Source: Sphingosinicella sp. LHD-64
GTDB lineage: Bacteria; Pseudomonadota; Alphaproteobacteria; Sphingomonadales; Sphingomonadaceae
Direction: 5' to 3'
Assembly: GCF_031157375.1 (NCBI RefSeq)
Contig: NZ_JAVIFV010000003.1
Coordinates: 496,001 to 560,000, forward strand
DNA length: 64,000 nucleotides
Part shown: positions 33,813 to 42,487 of the stretch, piece by piece
Numbering within the stretch: position 1 is the first letter of the stretch
Layout of the letters: the number at the start of each line of letters is the position of its first letter
Program-made: the position numbers and the translations under genes
The notes under the pieces: model-generated
What the model saw: the letters and a program-made list of their open reading frames with translations, nothing else
Told to the model about the DNA's origin: nothing
The model's database searches: none

Positions 33813-35179
33813 TCGGCGGGAAGCTGAACCGGGAAATTGTGCGCGGTCTTGCCCCATATGGTCGTGCCGGTCCGGCGCCCGACCAGATAGCGAATCACCG
33901 CGAGCCGCGCCGCCCGCATCGCGACGATGTTGCCAACCAGGACGCGCGGGATCGACCGCAGCCCCTCGCCGAACCCGTAGGCGCGGGCAACGAAACCGAA
34001 GCGCATGGCGAGGCGCCAGGCGAAGAGAAAGGAGTTGAGCAGCAGCAGGGCCGCCAAGAGATCGGACGGCGGACGCATCTGCCGGCCTGCGATCAGCTCC
34101 AGCACGAAGAACAGGCTCCAGAGCAGGAGCGATGCATAGGCCGCGAACAGGACGATCGCGGCGAGGACGGACTGGCGATCGCGCAGGCGCATCCAGCGTT
34201 CGGCAAGCCCGCCCTGCCAGCCGAGCCGTTCCCAGCCGGCCAGCGCGATTCCGGCCATCCAGCGCGATTTCTGGGCGACCGCCGCCTCGAACGTCGCCGG
34301 AAAGAACTCGCGGGTGGCCACCACCGCCCGACGCTCCCCGGTGCGCAATCTCACGAACGCGCCGCGGCCACCCATTGCCCGCAGGCGCAGACCCAGCTCG
34401 TAATCTTCGGTGAGGCTGCCCGGGTCGAACGGCTGGCCGTGGGCCGCCGCGATCCGATCGAGCGCGTCGCGCGAGATGGCGCATCCGACACCGGCCGAAG
34501 GGAGGGCGGCGCCGAGCGCCTGCCGGACCACCAGCTCCTTGCCGTGCGCCTCGGCGAACTCGTCGGCATAGTGGCCGGCAACCCATCGGGACGCGGGATC
34601 GATCAGCGGCACGACGGGCAGTTGGACGAGATCGAACCGGTCTGCCAGGGCGCCGAAGATCGCGAGCTCGGCGGAATGGACGACGTCCTCGGCGTCGTGC
34701 AGCACGATCGCCTGGAAGCGATATCCTTCGGCGGCTTCATCGAAGCGCATCCGCGCCCAAAGCTGGTTCAGGCAATCGGCCTTGCTGGTGGGTCCGGGCC
34801 TTTGACACAGGACGACGTGGATGCGCTCGTCCACGAGCGGCCCGACAACGGCGAGCGTCGCCGGATCGTTGGGATAGCATCCGACATAGATTCGATAGTT
34901 CCCGTCGCGAAATGCCGTTCGGGCGAAAGACAACATGCCACCGATGACGGCGGCCTCATCCCATGCCGGCACGAAGATCGCGAGATGCCCGCGCGCGGTA
35001 ACCCGGACGACTTCAGGATCGACGGCATGAGAACGGAAAATCCGCCGCTTCACGGTCAAGCCGATCCAAATCAGGTCGACAGCAAGATCGCTTGAACCAA
35101 GAATCAGGAAACCGAGAGCTGCAAACAAGGCGATTTCGTGTGAAACGAATTCAGCCGAAATAAGCACCGAGTCCAGCAT
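33809..35179 (-). CDS. NfrB-like membrane glycosyltransferase, family 2
   Basis: 456 aa from ATG 35179; ATG 35215 is in frame, but its extra 12 codons are formed by a GC-rich hairpin sequence and only 35179 has a G-rich SD. Hydrophobic N-terminus, then the GT2 core: LAIFVPAWDEAAVIGGML (about residue 65), VLHDAEDVVHSAELAIF (the DxD-like site), SLTEDYELGLRLRAMGGRG and the QKSRWMAGIALAGW motif (QxxRW), all typical of processive GT2 enzymes of the NfrB/BcsA group. Three or four C-terminal membrane helices follow. It lacks the MshEN domain of E. coli NfrB. Probably builds a surface glycan exported with its partner. Confidence 0.85.
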   Translation of the reverse strand: MLDSVLISAEFVSHEIALFAALGFLILGSSDLAVDLIWIGLTVKRRIFRSHAVDPEVVRVTARGHLAIFVPAWDEAAVIGGMLSFARTAFRDGNYRIYVGCYPNDPATLAVVGPLVDERIHVVLCQRPGPTSKADCLNQLWARMRFDEAAEGYRFQAIVLHDAEDVVHSAELAIFGALADRFDLVQLPVVPLIDPASRWVAGHYADEFAEAHGKELVVRQALGAALPSAGVGCAISRDALDRIAAAHGQPFDPGSLTEDYELGLRLRAMGGRGAFVRLRTGERRAVVATREFFPATFEAAVAQKSRWMAGIALAGWERLGWQGGLAERWMRLRDRQSVLAAIVLFAAYASLLLWSLFFVLELIAGRQMRPPSDLLAALLLLNSFLFAWRLAMRFGFVARAYGFGEGLRSIPRVLVGNIVAMRAARLAVIRYLVGRRTGTTIWGKTAHNFPVQLPAE

Positions 35180-35234
35180 CGTTGCCGAATCCCCCCGATT
35201 CGGGGCAAGATTCATCCGTTAACGATGATTTATT

Positions 35235-35254
35235 ATCAAGAAGATTCTCTTGAT
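35235..35254 (-). terminator. hairpin directly after HDAC-family gene
   Basis: ATCAAGA-gaatct-TCTTGAT on the minus strand, 7 perfect pairs, overlapping the last base of the TGA stop (35254-35256) and followed by AATAAATC. Its low G+C and the few trailing T/A bases make it a weak intrinsic terminator. Confidence 0.5.
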
Positions 35255-36273
35255 CAATATAGAGTCATCTTAAATGGATGAATAAATGCAGAGACATTCA
35301 CGCCGATCGCATCCGTCGCATAGCCGCCCTCCATGATGACGGCCGTATCGAAATCCAGGCTGCCGATACGACGGCCAATCGTTGCATAGTCCTGTGTACG
35401 CAGGCGAAAGTGGGAGATGGGGTCGTCCACGTAAGTGTCCGCCCCAAAGGAGCAAATCAGGAGGTCGCGCGACAAGGATGCGATGGTCTCGAGTGCCTGT
35501 TCGAGGGCCGGCAAGTAATTCTCGAGATCGGCTCCGCGCGGCAGCGGCAGGTTGAGCGTGGCGCCTTCGCCCGCACCTTCGCCGGTTTCGTCGGCATGAC
35601 CCCAGAAATAGGGATAGTCCGTCCTGGGGTCGGCATGGATCGAGGCGAAGAAGACGTCGCCGCGCGCGTAGAAGATGTCCTGCGTGCCGTTGCCGTGATG
35701 ATAGTCGATGTCGAGGATCGCGACCCGCCGGCCAGCGGCGGTCGCGGCCTCGGCGGCGATGGCGGCATTGTTGAGATAGCAATAGCCGCCGAGATAGTCG
35801 GCGCCGGCGTGGTGGCCGGGCGGCCGGCAGAGCGCGAACGCCGCCCTGTCCCCGGCCAGCACCGCGTCGAGCGCCGACAGCGCCGTCTGCGCGGACCAGT
35901 AGGCGCCTTCCCAGGTGCCTTCGGCGATCGGGCTCGACGCGTCGAAACTGTAGGCGCCGAGCCTGGCGTCGATCCGGTCGAGGTCGAGCGGGCGGCGGCG
36001 GACGACCGGCCAGGCATAGGCGCCGGCATCGCCCGGCCGCCCGGCGGCGCGCCAGTCCTTGTGCGCAGACCAGAGGAAGGCAAGGTAGGCCTCGTCGTGG
36101 ACGGCGCGCAGCGGCGCCTCGCCATGATCGACGGCCGGCTCCACCGCACCGAGCGCGGCCACTATGCCCTCGGCCCGCGCCGGGCTTTCCGCATAGGGCA
36201 CGAACGCGCCGTTGTGCAGCTCGAGCGCCGGCGCGTGGGCGAGCTGGCGGGGATCGAAGAAGGCGCGCATCAT
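35254..36273 (-). CDS. histone-deacetylase-family (acetylpolyamine-like) amidohydrolase
   Basis: 339 aa from ATG 36273. Zinc-dependent deacetylase motifs are all present: RPPGHHAGADYLGGYCYLNN (tandem His, about residue 145), ILDIDYHHGNGTQDIFY (Asp/His zinc ligands, about 182), SFGADTYVDDP (Asp ligand, about 270) and the catalytic-tyrosine loop MEGGYATD near 318. The family removes acetyl groups from polyamines or other amines. N-terminal RAFFDPRQLAHAPALELHNGA is the usual start. Divergent context: NfrB-like gene downstream on the same strand, nuclease gene on the other. Confidence 0.93.
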   Translation of the reverse strand: MMRAFFDPRQLAHAPALELHNGAFVPYAESPARAEGIVAALGAVEPAVDHGEAPLRAVHDEAYLAFLWSAHKDWRAAGRPGDAGAYAWPVVRRRPLDLDRIDARLGAYSFDASSPIAEGTWEGAYWSAQTALSALDAVLAGDRAAFALCRPPGHHAGADYLGGYCYLNNAAIAAEAATAAGRRVAILDIDYHHGNGTQDIFYARGDVFFASIHADPRTDYPYFWGHADETGEGAGEGATLNLPLPRGADLENYLPALEQALETIASLSRDLLICSFGADTYVDDPISHFRLRTQDYATIGRRIGSLDFDTAVIMEGGYATDAIGVNVSAFIHPFKMTLY

Positions 36274-36493
36274 CCTGGCTTCCCGTTCCTGCTGTTGCGA
36301 AGCGACTTGATGTGCCGGCATCGCATGGCGACGGCGCGGATCAAAGGCCGAGCGTGCGGGCGGGGCGCCTGGGCGGATGGAAGGTCCGACGACCGGGCGG
36401 CCTGCCAGCCGGCGCGAATTGGATTCATTCTGGCGCGAAAACGGATCGGACCCTTTGCGAAAGCTTAGGGCGGACTCTGGCTAGAGCGGACCG

Positions 36494-37057
36494 GTGAAGG
36501 ACTGGAATCCGCGTATCATTCCCGGCGGCCGTCGTTTCCGGCGTGGCACGCGATGGAACCCGATCCCGGGCGCCGGACGCCGGAAAGGCTGGCGGCTGAG
36601 CGCGGGCGAGATCCGGCTGATGGTGTTCGGCGGCGTCATGGCCGGGCTGGCGTTCGCGATCGTCGACCGCCCGGAGCAGACATCCGGAGCCGCCGCGCCG
36701 ATCGCGCTCACCGGAGGAGGAGACGCGGTTCGGGTTTCCCCGGCGGCAGTGCGGGTGATCGACGGGGACACGTTCGGCTATCGCGGGATGCGGGTGCGGG
36801 TCGCCGATATCGACACGCCGGAGACGGAGGGGCGCTGCGCGTACGAGACCCGGCTTGCGGCACTGGCGACGCGGCGGATGCGGGGGCTGCTGGCCGAGGG
36901 GCCGTTCGAGCTCCGCCGGCTGCCGAACGGGCGGGACGAGGACCGCTACGGGCGCAAGCTCCGGATCGTGACGCGGGGCGGGCGCAGCCTCGGCGACCAG
37001 CTCGTCGCGGAAGGGCTGGCGCGGACCTGGACGGGACGGCGCGAGCCGTGGTGCTAG
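36494..37057 (+). CDS. membrane-anchored thermonuclease-family (SNase) protein
   Basis: 187 aa from GTG 36494. A basic N-terminus (RRFRRGTRWN, GAGRRKGW), one membrane helix (IRLMVFGGVMAGLAFAIV, about residues 41-58), then a staphylococcal-nuclease-like OB fold: AAVRVIDGDTFGYRG (metal Asp), VRVADIDTPETEG (Asp and catalytic Glu), RYGRKLRIV (catalytic Arg). It ends WTGRREPWC. Active-site residues look intact, so calcium-dependent phosphodiesterase activity in the periplasm is likely. Followed by a stem-loop at 37065-37085. Confidence 0.9.
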   Translation: MKDWNPRIIPGGRRFRRGTRWNPIPGAGRRKGWRLSAGEIRLMVFGGVMAGLAFAIVDRPEQTSGAAAPIALTGGGDAVRVSPAAVRVIDGDTFGYRGMRVRVADIDTPETEGRCAYETRLAALATRRMRGLLAEGPFELRRLPNGRDEDRYGRKLRIVTRGGRSLGDQLVAEGLARTWTGRREPWC

Positions 37058-37436
37058 AGGCATCGGATCAAAGTGATACTTTGATCGGGGTCGGGAGTTG
37101 AGGGCTGCGAACGAGGGACGCCGATTCCCTCTTTTCCCGAGGTGAAGTTCACGATCTCCCGCGTTGTTCGTGCACTTCGCGGAAGAGCTTCGCGCGGAAG
37201 AGCTTCGGATGAGGCGCTCGATTTTCAAAGAGCCGACGGCGGGTGAGACCGGCCGATTCGGGTCACGCTGACAGACGAAATCCTATTAGTCTCCAACAAT
37301 CGGCGTGTCCGGATGGGCGGCCTGAACGCTCCGTCCTTGCGCATTCGCGCCCTTGCGCGACACCGATGCGTGACACCGATGCCATATGGTTCACGCAAGG
37401 ACGCGAAGGAGGTCGGCGTCGGTGCATGGGGTCCGG
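37058..37436. other. 379-bp gap with short repeats, no gene seen
   Basis: Holds a perfect stem-loop GATCAAAG-tgata-CTTTGATC at 37065-37085 (terminator-like after the nuclease gene), a tandem 15-bp repeat CGCGGAAGAGCTTCG (37178-37207), and a direct repeat GACACCGATGCGT / GACACCGATGCC (37359-37383). The stretch TTCACGCAAGGACGCGAAGG near 37390 resembles a common dispersed GC-rich repeat. No ORF here has coding-like composition. Confidence 0.6.
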
Positions 37437-38102
37437 TCACCACGTCCCCGCGGCCACCTTCGCGCGGCGCTCGAGCTCGGCCGGGGACGGCTCGTCGGTG
37501 GCGAAGTTGCCGGGCTCGACCGGGCCGGCCGGTTCGTAGGTGGCGACGATGTTGCCGCCCGAGGTGACCTGGTGCTCCACCATGCGCATCGCGCCGGGGG
37601 CCAGGTCCTCGCCGGACCAGCGCTTGCCGGCGCCGAGCAGGACGGGGAAGGTCCGGAGCACCAGCCGGTCCATCAGGCCGGCGCTCAGCAGCTGCGGGTA
37701 GAGCGTGCTGCTGCCCTGGATGAGGAGATCGGGGCCGTCGCCCCGACGCAGGGCGGCGACGGCGTCGATGTCGGCGAGGCGGTGGCTGTTCTGCCAGCCG
37801 AGCGGCTGGTCGCCGCCGGTCACGACATATTTGTTGGCGCGGTCGAACACGTCGCCGATCGCCTTCGCCTCGCCGGTGACATAGGGCCAGTAGGCGGCGA
37901 AGATGTCGTAGGTGCGCCGGCCGAGCAGCAGATCGAAGGGCGTCTCGAACAGCCGGTCGAGGCCCGCACCGGTCTCCTCGTCCCAGAACGGGGCCAGCCA
38001 GCCGCCGAGGGCGAACCCGCCGCTCCGGTCCTCCTCCGGCGCGCCGGGCGCCTGCATGACGCCGTCCAGCGAGACGAACACGGCTCCGATGATCCTGCGC
38101 AT
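37437..38102 (-). CDS. dihydrofolate-reductase-like (RibD C-terminal) protein
   Basis: 221 aa. RRIIGAVFVSLDGVMQAPGAPEEDR at the N-terminus, DLLLGRRTYDIFAAYWPYV near 65, YVVTGGDQPLGWQNSHRL near 95 and DLLIQGSSTLYPQLLSAGLMDRLVL near 125 define the RibD_C/YwjB group of NADPH-dependent reductase-like proteins. The usual DHFR substrate residues are not evident, so this is probably a general reductase or a resistance-like homologue of unknown substrate. Isolated gene; high third-position G+C. Confidence 0.9.
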   Translation of the reverse strand: MRRIIGAVFVSLDGVMQAPGAPEEDRSGGFALGGWLAPFWDEETGAGLDRLFETPFDLLLGRRTYDIFAAYWPYVTGEAKAIGDVFDRANKYVVTGGDQPLGWQNSHRLADIDAVAALRRGDGPDLLIQGSSTLYPQLLSAGLMDRLVLRTFPVLLGAGKRWSGEDLAPGAMRMVEHQVTSGGNIVATYEPAGPVEPGNFATDEPSPAELERRAKVAAGTW

Positions 38103-38270
38103 GGTTGTTCTCCTTGTGCCTCTGGTGCGATACCGGCTTCAGTTGCCGGACATCCCAGCGACGAACGAGGTTCCGGGGAATCGACATCGGCCGGCGATTT
38201 TTTGGCGATCGGGCCGCGACGCGCGTGACTCGCGCGCGCCGTCCGGTCGGCCCGGAGAGCAGGAGAGGAT

Positions 38271-38624
38271 ATGGCAGGGCATCGCATCTACAAGACGAGC
38301 TTCGCGAGCGTCTATCCGCACTATATCGCCAAGGCGGAGAAGAAGGGGCGGACGAAGGCGGAGGTGGACGAGATCCTGCGCTGGCTGACCGGCCACAGCC
38401 AGGCGAGCCTCGAGGCCGAGATCGCGGCGAAGACGAATTTCGAGGATTTCTTCGCCCGCGCCCCGCGGCTGAACCCGAACCGGACGCTGATCACCGGCAT
38501 GATCTGCGGCTATCGGGTGGAGGAGATCGAGGAGCCGCTGATGCGCGAGCTGCGCTACATGGACAAGCTGATCGACGAGCTCGCCAAGGGTCGGAAGATG
38601 GAGAAGATTTTGCGGGCCGGGTGA
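38271..38624 (+). CDS. DUF2200 family protein
   Basis: 117 aa. [40 protein letters not shown] at the N-terminus, [40 protein letters not shown] at the C-terminus (RELRYMDK as written here), is the DUF2200 signature. A small soluble helical protein of unknown function, common across bacteria. SD GGAGAGGAT lies just upstream. Followed by the broken SEC-C gene. Confidence 0.92.
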   Translation: MAGHRIYKTSFASVYPHYIAKAEKKGRTKAEVDEILRWLTGHSQASLEAEIAAKTNFEDFFARAPRLNPNRTLITGMICGYRVEEIEEPLMRELRYMDKLIDELAKGRKMEKILRAG

Positions 38625-38715
38625 GGGCCGCGGTCGTGCGCTTTACGCGCAGGACCGGCTTCGCTAGAGGGCGCCTCCCCGCGCGATCCGGCGCGGGTTG
38701 ACGAGGGAGGGCGCC

Positions 38716-38915
38716 ATGACACGCATCGACGACCACAACGACCTGCCCTGCTTTCGAGGTTACGTCCAAGCGGCGTAAGGGCTTCCCGAGCGAGACGCGG
38801 GTGAAGCGCGGGCTGCGCTTCGTGCGCGGCGGCGAGAAGGAGCTGGTCGAGAAGCTCGGCCGCGAAGACCCCTGCCCCTGCGGCTCGAGGAAGAGATTTC
38901 AAGCGCTGCTGCCTG
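38716..38915 (+). pseudogene. SEC-C motif protein, two frameshifts
   Basis: ATG 38716 with a GGAGGG SD opens [13 protein letters not shown] and then stops soon. Reading on in the next frame after the TTT at 38752-38754 gives [19 protein letters not shown] and [19 protein letters not shown]; after a second frame change at TTT 38897-38899 it continues KRCC, which completes a CPCGSxKRFKRCC zinc motif as in SecA C-termini and UPF0225 proteins. Both breaks fit one extra T in a TTTC run. Either a pseudogene or two sequencing errors. Confidence 0.7.
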
Positions 38916-39024
38916 ACCTCCGGCCGGTTTCGATGGCGCGGAGCGGGACGATTACTGGCGGGATTGATCGGGCAGTGCGCTCCCGCAGCGCGCAGCCCGG
39001 GACCGATCGACTTTTGGAGCCTAA

Positions 39025-39130
39025 CCCCTCTCCCCAATGGGGAGAGGGATGGGGTGAGGGGGCTCTGCCTCCGAGACTATTCTCGACCGCTCGACCCCCT
39101 CACCCTGCCCTCTCCCCGCCGGGGAGAGGG
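39025..39130. repeat. CCCTCTCCCC/GGGGAGAGGG inverted repeat
   Basis: Two hairpin units: CCCCTCTCCCC-aat-GGGGAGAGG with trailing GGGGTGAGGG at 39025-39060, and CCCCCTCACCCTGCCCTCTCC with GGGGAGAGGG at 39095-39130, arranged as large inverted arms around a 35-bp centre. This is a well-known dispersed intergenic element in proteobacteria. It lies between the broken SEC-C gene and the exported protein at 39154 and may act as a bidirectional terminator. Confidence 0.8.
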
Positions 39131-39153
39131 TAAATCCTGAATATCAATTGATC

Positions 39154-39597
39154 CTAGTCGATCGCCGGGGCGGCCGGATCGATGGCGAAGTCGATGCTCA
39201 TGCCGCGGCCGGCGCGGCAGATCGAGGTGCAATAGTCGCCGAGGCTCGCCTTCAGGCGGCCATGGCGGACGACAAAGGCGGTGTCGGGGCGGAACCCTCC
39301 CCGCGCCTCTTCGGCCGCCAGCGTCGCGCCGGGAAGGCAATCGCGGATGATGGCGCCGTAGCTTGCCGGGGTCACCTCGTGGGGCGTCACGTTGCGCCAG
39401 CAGCTGTAGCCGCCATCGTCGGCCGGCCGGCAGCCGTAAAGGAGCGGCGGCGCGAAACCTTCGTCGATCAGCGCGCGGAACGAGCCGGCGCGATTGGCCG
39501 CATCGGACAGGCGCTGCATATCCGCGCAGCGCGGCGGCTGCTCCAGCGGGTCGCTCGCGGCAGCGGCGAGCAGCAAGGCGGCCATCAACAGGTGCAT
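39154..39597 (-). CDS. exported protein of unknown function
   Basis: 147 aa. Short signal peptide MHLLMAALLLAAAAS, then a soluble domain with six cysteines (PPRCADM, LYGCRPADDGGYSCWRN, IRDCLPGA, DYCTSICRAGRG) that may form three disulfides in the periplasm. I do not recognise the family. High third-position G+C supports coding. It lies next to an intergenic repeat and upstream of a low-G+C island gene. Confidence 0.72.
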   Translation of the reverse strand: MHLLMAALLLAAAASDPLEQPPRCADMQRLSDAANRAGSFRALIDEGFAPPLLYGCRPADDGGYSCWRNVTPHEVTPASYGAIIRDCLPGATLAAEEARGGFRPDTAFVVRHGRLKASLGDYCTSICRAGRGMSIDFAIDPAAPAID

Positions 39598-39741
39598 TCA
39601 TTCCTCCCCCCGATCGGAACGTCGGCGCAATGATGGCGGGTGGTGGGTTGCCATGGGGTGAACGTGCGAGGTCGAGACGCCATTTGATATTGTTTCCCCG
39701 GAATGTCCCCGGAGTGCCTGTCACCGACCCGAAATGCCCAA
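39598..39741. other. gap with remnant-like repeat sequence
   Basis: The phrase GTCCCCGGAGTGCCTGTCAC (39702-39721) is of a type found next to REP-associated or IS200-like transposases. Here no transposase is present, so this may be a leftover end. It marks the boundary of the low-G+C gene at 39742. Confidence 0.35.
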
Positions 39742-41124
39742 CTACATGGGCTGTTTCCACGAGGAACGGGCACGCCGGAATCTAGGCGGGTCGATCTTCG
39801 GATCTATGGTCATGAACTCAGATCGATCATCAAATGAAAGGTCATTTCGGAACTTGTCTGCGAGGCCCCTAAGTGATGGCAGCCGCAGAATGTCGCGAGT
39901 TATGTTCCGCAACAAGGTGGTCGCCTTTCGAGATGAACTTGGTATCAACCCCTGCAAGCGACGAGATATCGACTTCGAGCTGAGGCTGGGCGCGAGTGTC
40001 AATGTGCTGACGCTCAGACTCAGGTCGTCTTCCGTGGCGTTACCAAACTGTCGCTTTAAGGATGCGATGTCTGAGGAAATGGCTTGGTAGATCTTCGCGG
40101 CCTCTTTGCGTGCGGCCCACCCATCAGAGCCAAGTAGATCCTCGATTTCTCGAAAGCGCTTCCTGAGTGACAATGCCTCTGGGGAGAATCGAACATCGAG
40201 AACATGATCGTAAGCCGCGCGCGGCGAGCCTGCATGTGCAATTGCCCAGGTAGCAAAGAATGGGAGATTGAGTGTGAGGGCCGGCGCGCCGATGATCCGC
40301 TGACTCTCTAGTACGACCTGCGCGGCCTCATCCGAGAAAAACTTTAGTACGTTCTCGCGGAAAATTTGAGAAGTATCCGCACTGAGTTCACGCGCGGCGA
40401 ACTGCGCCAGAAAATTATGACGGATCGGATGAAGCACAAATGCAGCATCATATGCGTCCGCCATTAGCAGATAGAAGATTGAACGTTCGCTCATCCAGTT
40501 GAGGCCCGCGGAAAATGCTTTCACATCTCCATTCACCACATAGCGAGCCTCACCCCGTTTGCCCTCGCTATCGGGGATTGCTGCCCCTCCCGATGATCGT
40601 AAGTCCTTATCCCATCGGACGGGTGCATCCGATCGCTTGTTCTGGCTCAACTGATTGAAAATGGCCGACATCAAAGGCCCGTATTTCGGAAGATCCACCC
40701 CCGCATGGTCGGAAAGTAGCCGCAGTCGAAGGAACCAATCACTCGATTGCAGATGCCAAGCTGGCGCCACATGAAGGTCGAGAGACTTCAAGGCGTCTCC
40801 AAGCAAGTCAGACTCCAGCTCGCCGCCTTTGATTTTTAAGAAGATGTCCTTTGCGACAGCGCGCGCCTGCGCCGCACGCTCCTTATAGGCTTCCTCCTTG
40901 GGGGAAATGAACCGGACTTCGGAAAAGCGGCCTTTTCTTTCATCACGGAACTCTGGTTTATAGTCGTCAACTGCAGCGATTTCATCGTAGAGTATAAGAG
41001 CTTGGATATACTGATCGAATGCTGATGCATCGCCTTCGATAGCGAATGATCGCTGTACTGGTATGTCTCCGGTTAGCCGCTGGATCGCCGTCAGCGTGGA
41101 GTTGTCAACGAAGGTTGAGCGCAC
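39742..41124 (-). CDS. low-G+C orphan protein, function unknown
   Basis: 460 aa from GTG 41124 (SD GGAGAG; TTG 41127 also possible). Composition is about 50-55% G+C by eye, against about 67% around it, and rare codons such as ATA, AGT and TTA are frequent, so the gene was probably acquired. Soluble, mostly helical, no membrane segment and no signal peptide. No domain I recognise: segments LPFFATWAIAHAGSPRAAYDHVLDVRFSPEALSLR and ERSIFYLLMADAYDAAFVLHPIRHNFL are distinctive. It is a single gene in an island bordered by repeats, which is a frequent setting for defence genes, but nothing in its motifs proves this. Confidence 0.8.
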   Translation of the reverse strand: MRSTFVDNSTLTAIQRLTGDIPVQRSFAIEGDASAFDQYIQALILYDEIAAVDDYKPEFRDERKGRFSEVRFISPKEEAYKERAAQARAVAKDIFLKIKGGELESDLLGDALKSLDLHVAPAWHLQSSDWFLRLRLLSDHAGVDLPKYGPLMSAIFNQLSQNKRSDAPVRWDKDLRSSGGAAIPDSEGKRGEARYVVNGDVKAFSAGLNWMSERSIFYLLMADAYDAAFVLHPIRHNFLAQFAARELSADTSQIFRENVLKFFSDEAAQVVLESQRIIGAPALTLNLPFFATWAIAHAGSPRAAYDHVLDVRFSPEALSLRKRFREIEDLLGSDGWAARKEAAKIYQAISSDIASLKRQFGNATEDDLSLSVSTLTLAPSLSSKSISRRLQGLIPSSSRKATTLLRNITRDILRLPSLRGLADKFRNDLSFDDRSEFMTIDPKIDPPRFRRARSSWKQPM

Positions 41125-41192
41125 CAAATCTCTCCGTTCATATCCTGATAGGACACGAGCGAAATGTGTCTAGGCGGTTTTTTCCTTCGAGA

Positions 41193-42245
41193 TTACTCCG
41201 CCGCCACCCCGGCCCGGGTGAACATATCGTCCCCGCCCTCGGCTTCCGGCACGTCGTTGGCCGCCTTGGCGGCCTTGCGGCGATCGAAATTGTCCCAGAC
41301 CTCGTTCCAGTTCCCCCGCGTCGCGGCCTTGGAATATTCGGTCGCGCGGGTTTCGAAGAAGTTGGCGTGCTCGACGCCGTTCAGCAGCGGGGCGAGCCAA
41401 GGGAGCGGGTGCTCGTCGATCATGTAGATCGGCTGGAAGCCCAGCTGGCCGAGGCGCCAGTCGGCGATGTAGCGGATATACTTCTTGATCTCCTTGGGCG
41501 TCATGCCGGGGACCGGGCCCATCTCGAACGCCAGATCGATGAAGGCGTCTTCCAGCCGCACCGTCTTCTGGCAGACGTCCATGATGTCGTCGCGGACCGC
41601 CTTGGTCATGCAGTTCCGCTCCTTGACGAAGGCGTGGAACAGCTTGGTGATGCCCTCGCAGTGCAGGCTCTCGTCGCGCACCGACCAGCTCACGATCTGG
41701 CCCATGCCCTTCATCTTGTTGAAGCGCGGGAAATTCATCAGCATCGCGAAGCTGGCGAAGAGCTGCAGCCCCTCGGTGAAGCCGCCGAACATTGCGAGCG
41801 TGCGGGCAATGTCCTCGTCCGTGTCGACGCCGAAGGTGGCGAGATAATCGTGCTTGTCCTTCATCTCCTTATACTGAAGGAACATGCCGTATTCGCTCTC
41901 GGGCATGCCGATCGTGTCGAGCAGGTGCGAGTAGGCGGCGATGTGGACCGTCTCCATGTTGCTGAACGCGGTCAGCATCATCTTGATCTCGGTCGGCTTG
42001 AACACGCGGCCATATTTGTCGTGGTAGCAATCCTGCACCTCGACATCGGCCTGGGTGAAGAAGCGGAAGATCTGGGTCAAGAGGTTGCGCTCGTGATCGG
42101 TGAGCTTCTGCGCCCAATCGCGGCAATCCTCGCCCAATGGTACCTCCTCCGGCATCCAGTGGATCTGCTGCTGACGCTTCCAGAATTCGAACGCCCAGGG
42201 ATATTCGAAGGGCTTGTACTGCTTGGAGGCTTGAAGGAGGGGCAT
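41193..42245 (-). CDS. nrdB: ribonucleotide reductase beta subunit
   Basis: 350 aa from ATG 42245 with AAAGGA upstream. Di-iron ligands and radical site are visible: FTQADVEVQDCYHDKYG, METVHIAAYSHLLD with the Glu, His and radical Tyr in the E-T-x-H-x-x-x-Y pattern, and VRDESLHCEGI. It provides the tyrosyl radical for the alpha subunit NrdA. The frame extends 66 codons upstream over the small membrane gene, but the ATG 42245 gives the family length. It is the last gene of an operon starting with nrdA at 45194. Confidence 0.95.
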   Translation of the reverse strand: MPLLQASKQYKPFEYPWAFEFWKRQQQIHWMPEEVPLGEDCRDWAQKLTDHERNLLTQIFRFFTQADVEVQDCYHDKYGRVFKPTEIKMMLTAFSNMETVHIAAYSHLLDTIGMPESEYGMFLQYKEMKDKHDYLATFGVDTDEDIARTLAMFGGFTEGLQLFASFAMLMNFPRFNKMKGMGQIVSWSVRDESLHCEGITKLFHAFVKERNCMTKAVRDDIMDVCQKTVRLEDAFIDLAFEMGPVPGMTPKEIKKYIRYIADWRLGQLGFQPIYMIDEHPLPWLAPLLNGVEHANFFETRATEYSKAATRGNWNEVWDNFDRRKAAKAANDVPEAEGGDDMFTRAGVAAE

Positions 42246-42250
42246 TGGAG

Positions 42251-42487
42251 CTATCCTTTGGAGACAATTCGAATGATGCCGAATGGCAGGAGAAACAGGG
42301 TGATGAGGGCAAGTGCGACGAAGGGCAGGGCATAAGGGCTCAACATCACCGAAAGGACGAGATTCTTGAATCCGGCCCAGCCGCCGGCAGCCACGAGGCT
42401 GATCAGAAACGTGATCGCCCAGGATGCGAGCAAGATACCGCACCAGCGGGCCAGATGCAGTTGCAGGCGGGTGACGCTGGCCGTCAT
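42251..42487 (-). CDS. small membrane protein in nrd operon (78 aa)
   Basis: 78 aa with two membrane helices (WCGILLASWAITFLISLVAAGG and LPFVALALITLFLLPFGIIRIV). No recognised family. The ATG overlaps the stop of the 85-aa gene (ATGA at 42484-42487) and its stop is 5 bp before the nrdB ATG, so it is translationally linked to both. Its place between nrdA and nrdB suggests co-regulation with dNTP supply, but no function is known. Confidence 0.75.
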   Translation of the reverse strand: MTASVTRLQLHLARWCGILLASWAITFLISLVAAGGWAGFKNLVLSVMLSPYALPFVALALITLFLLPFGIIRIVSKG

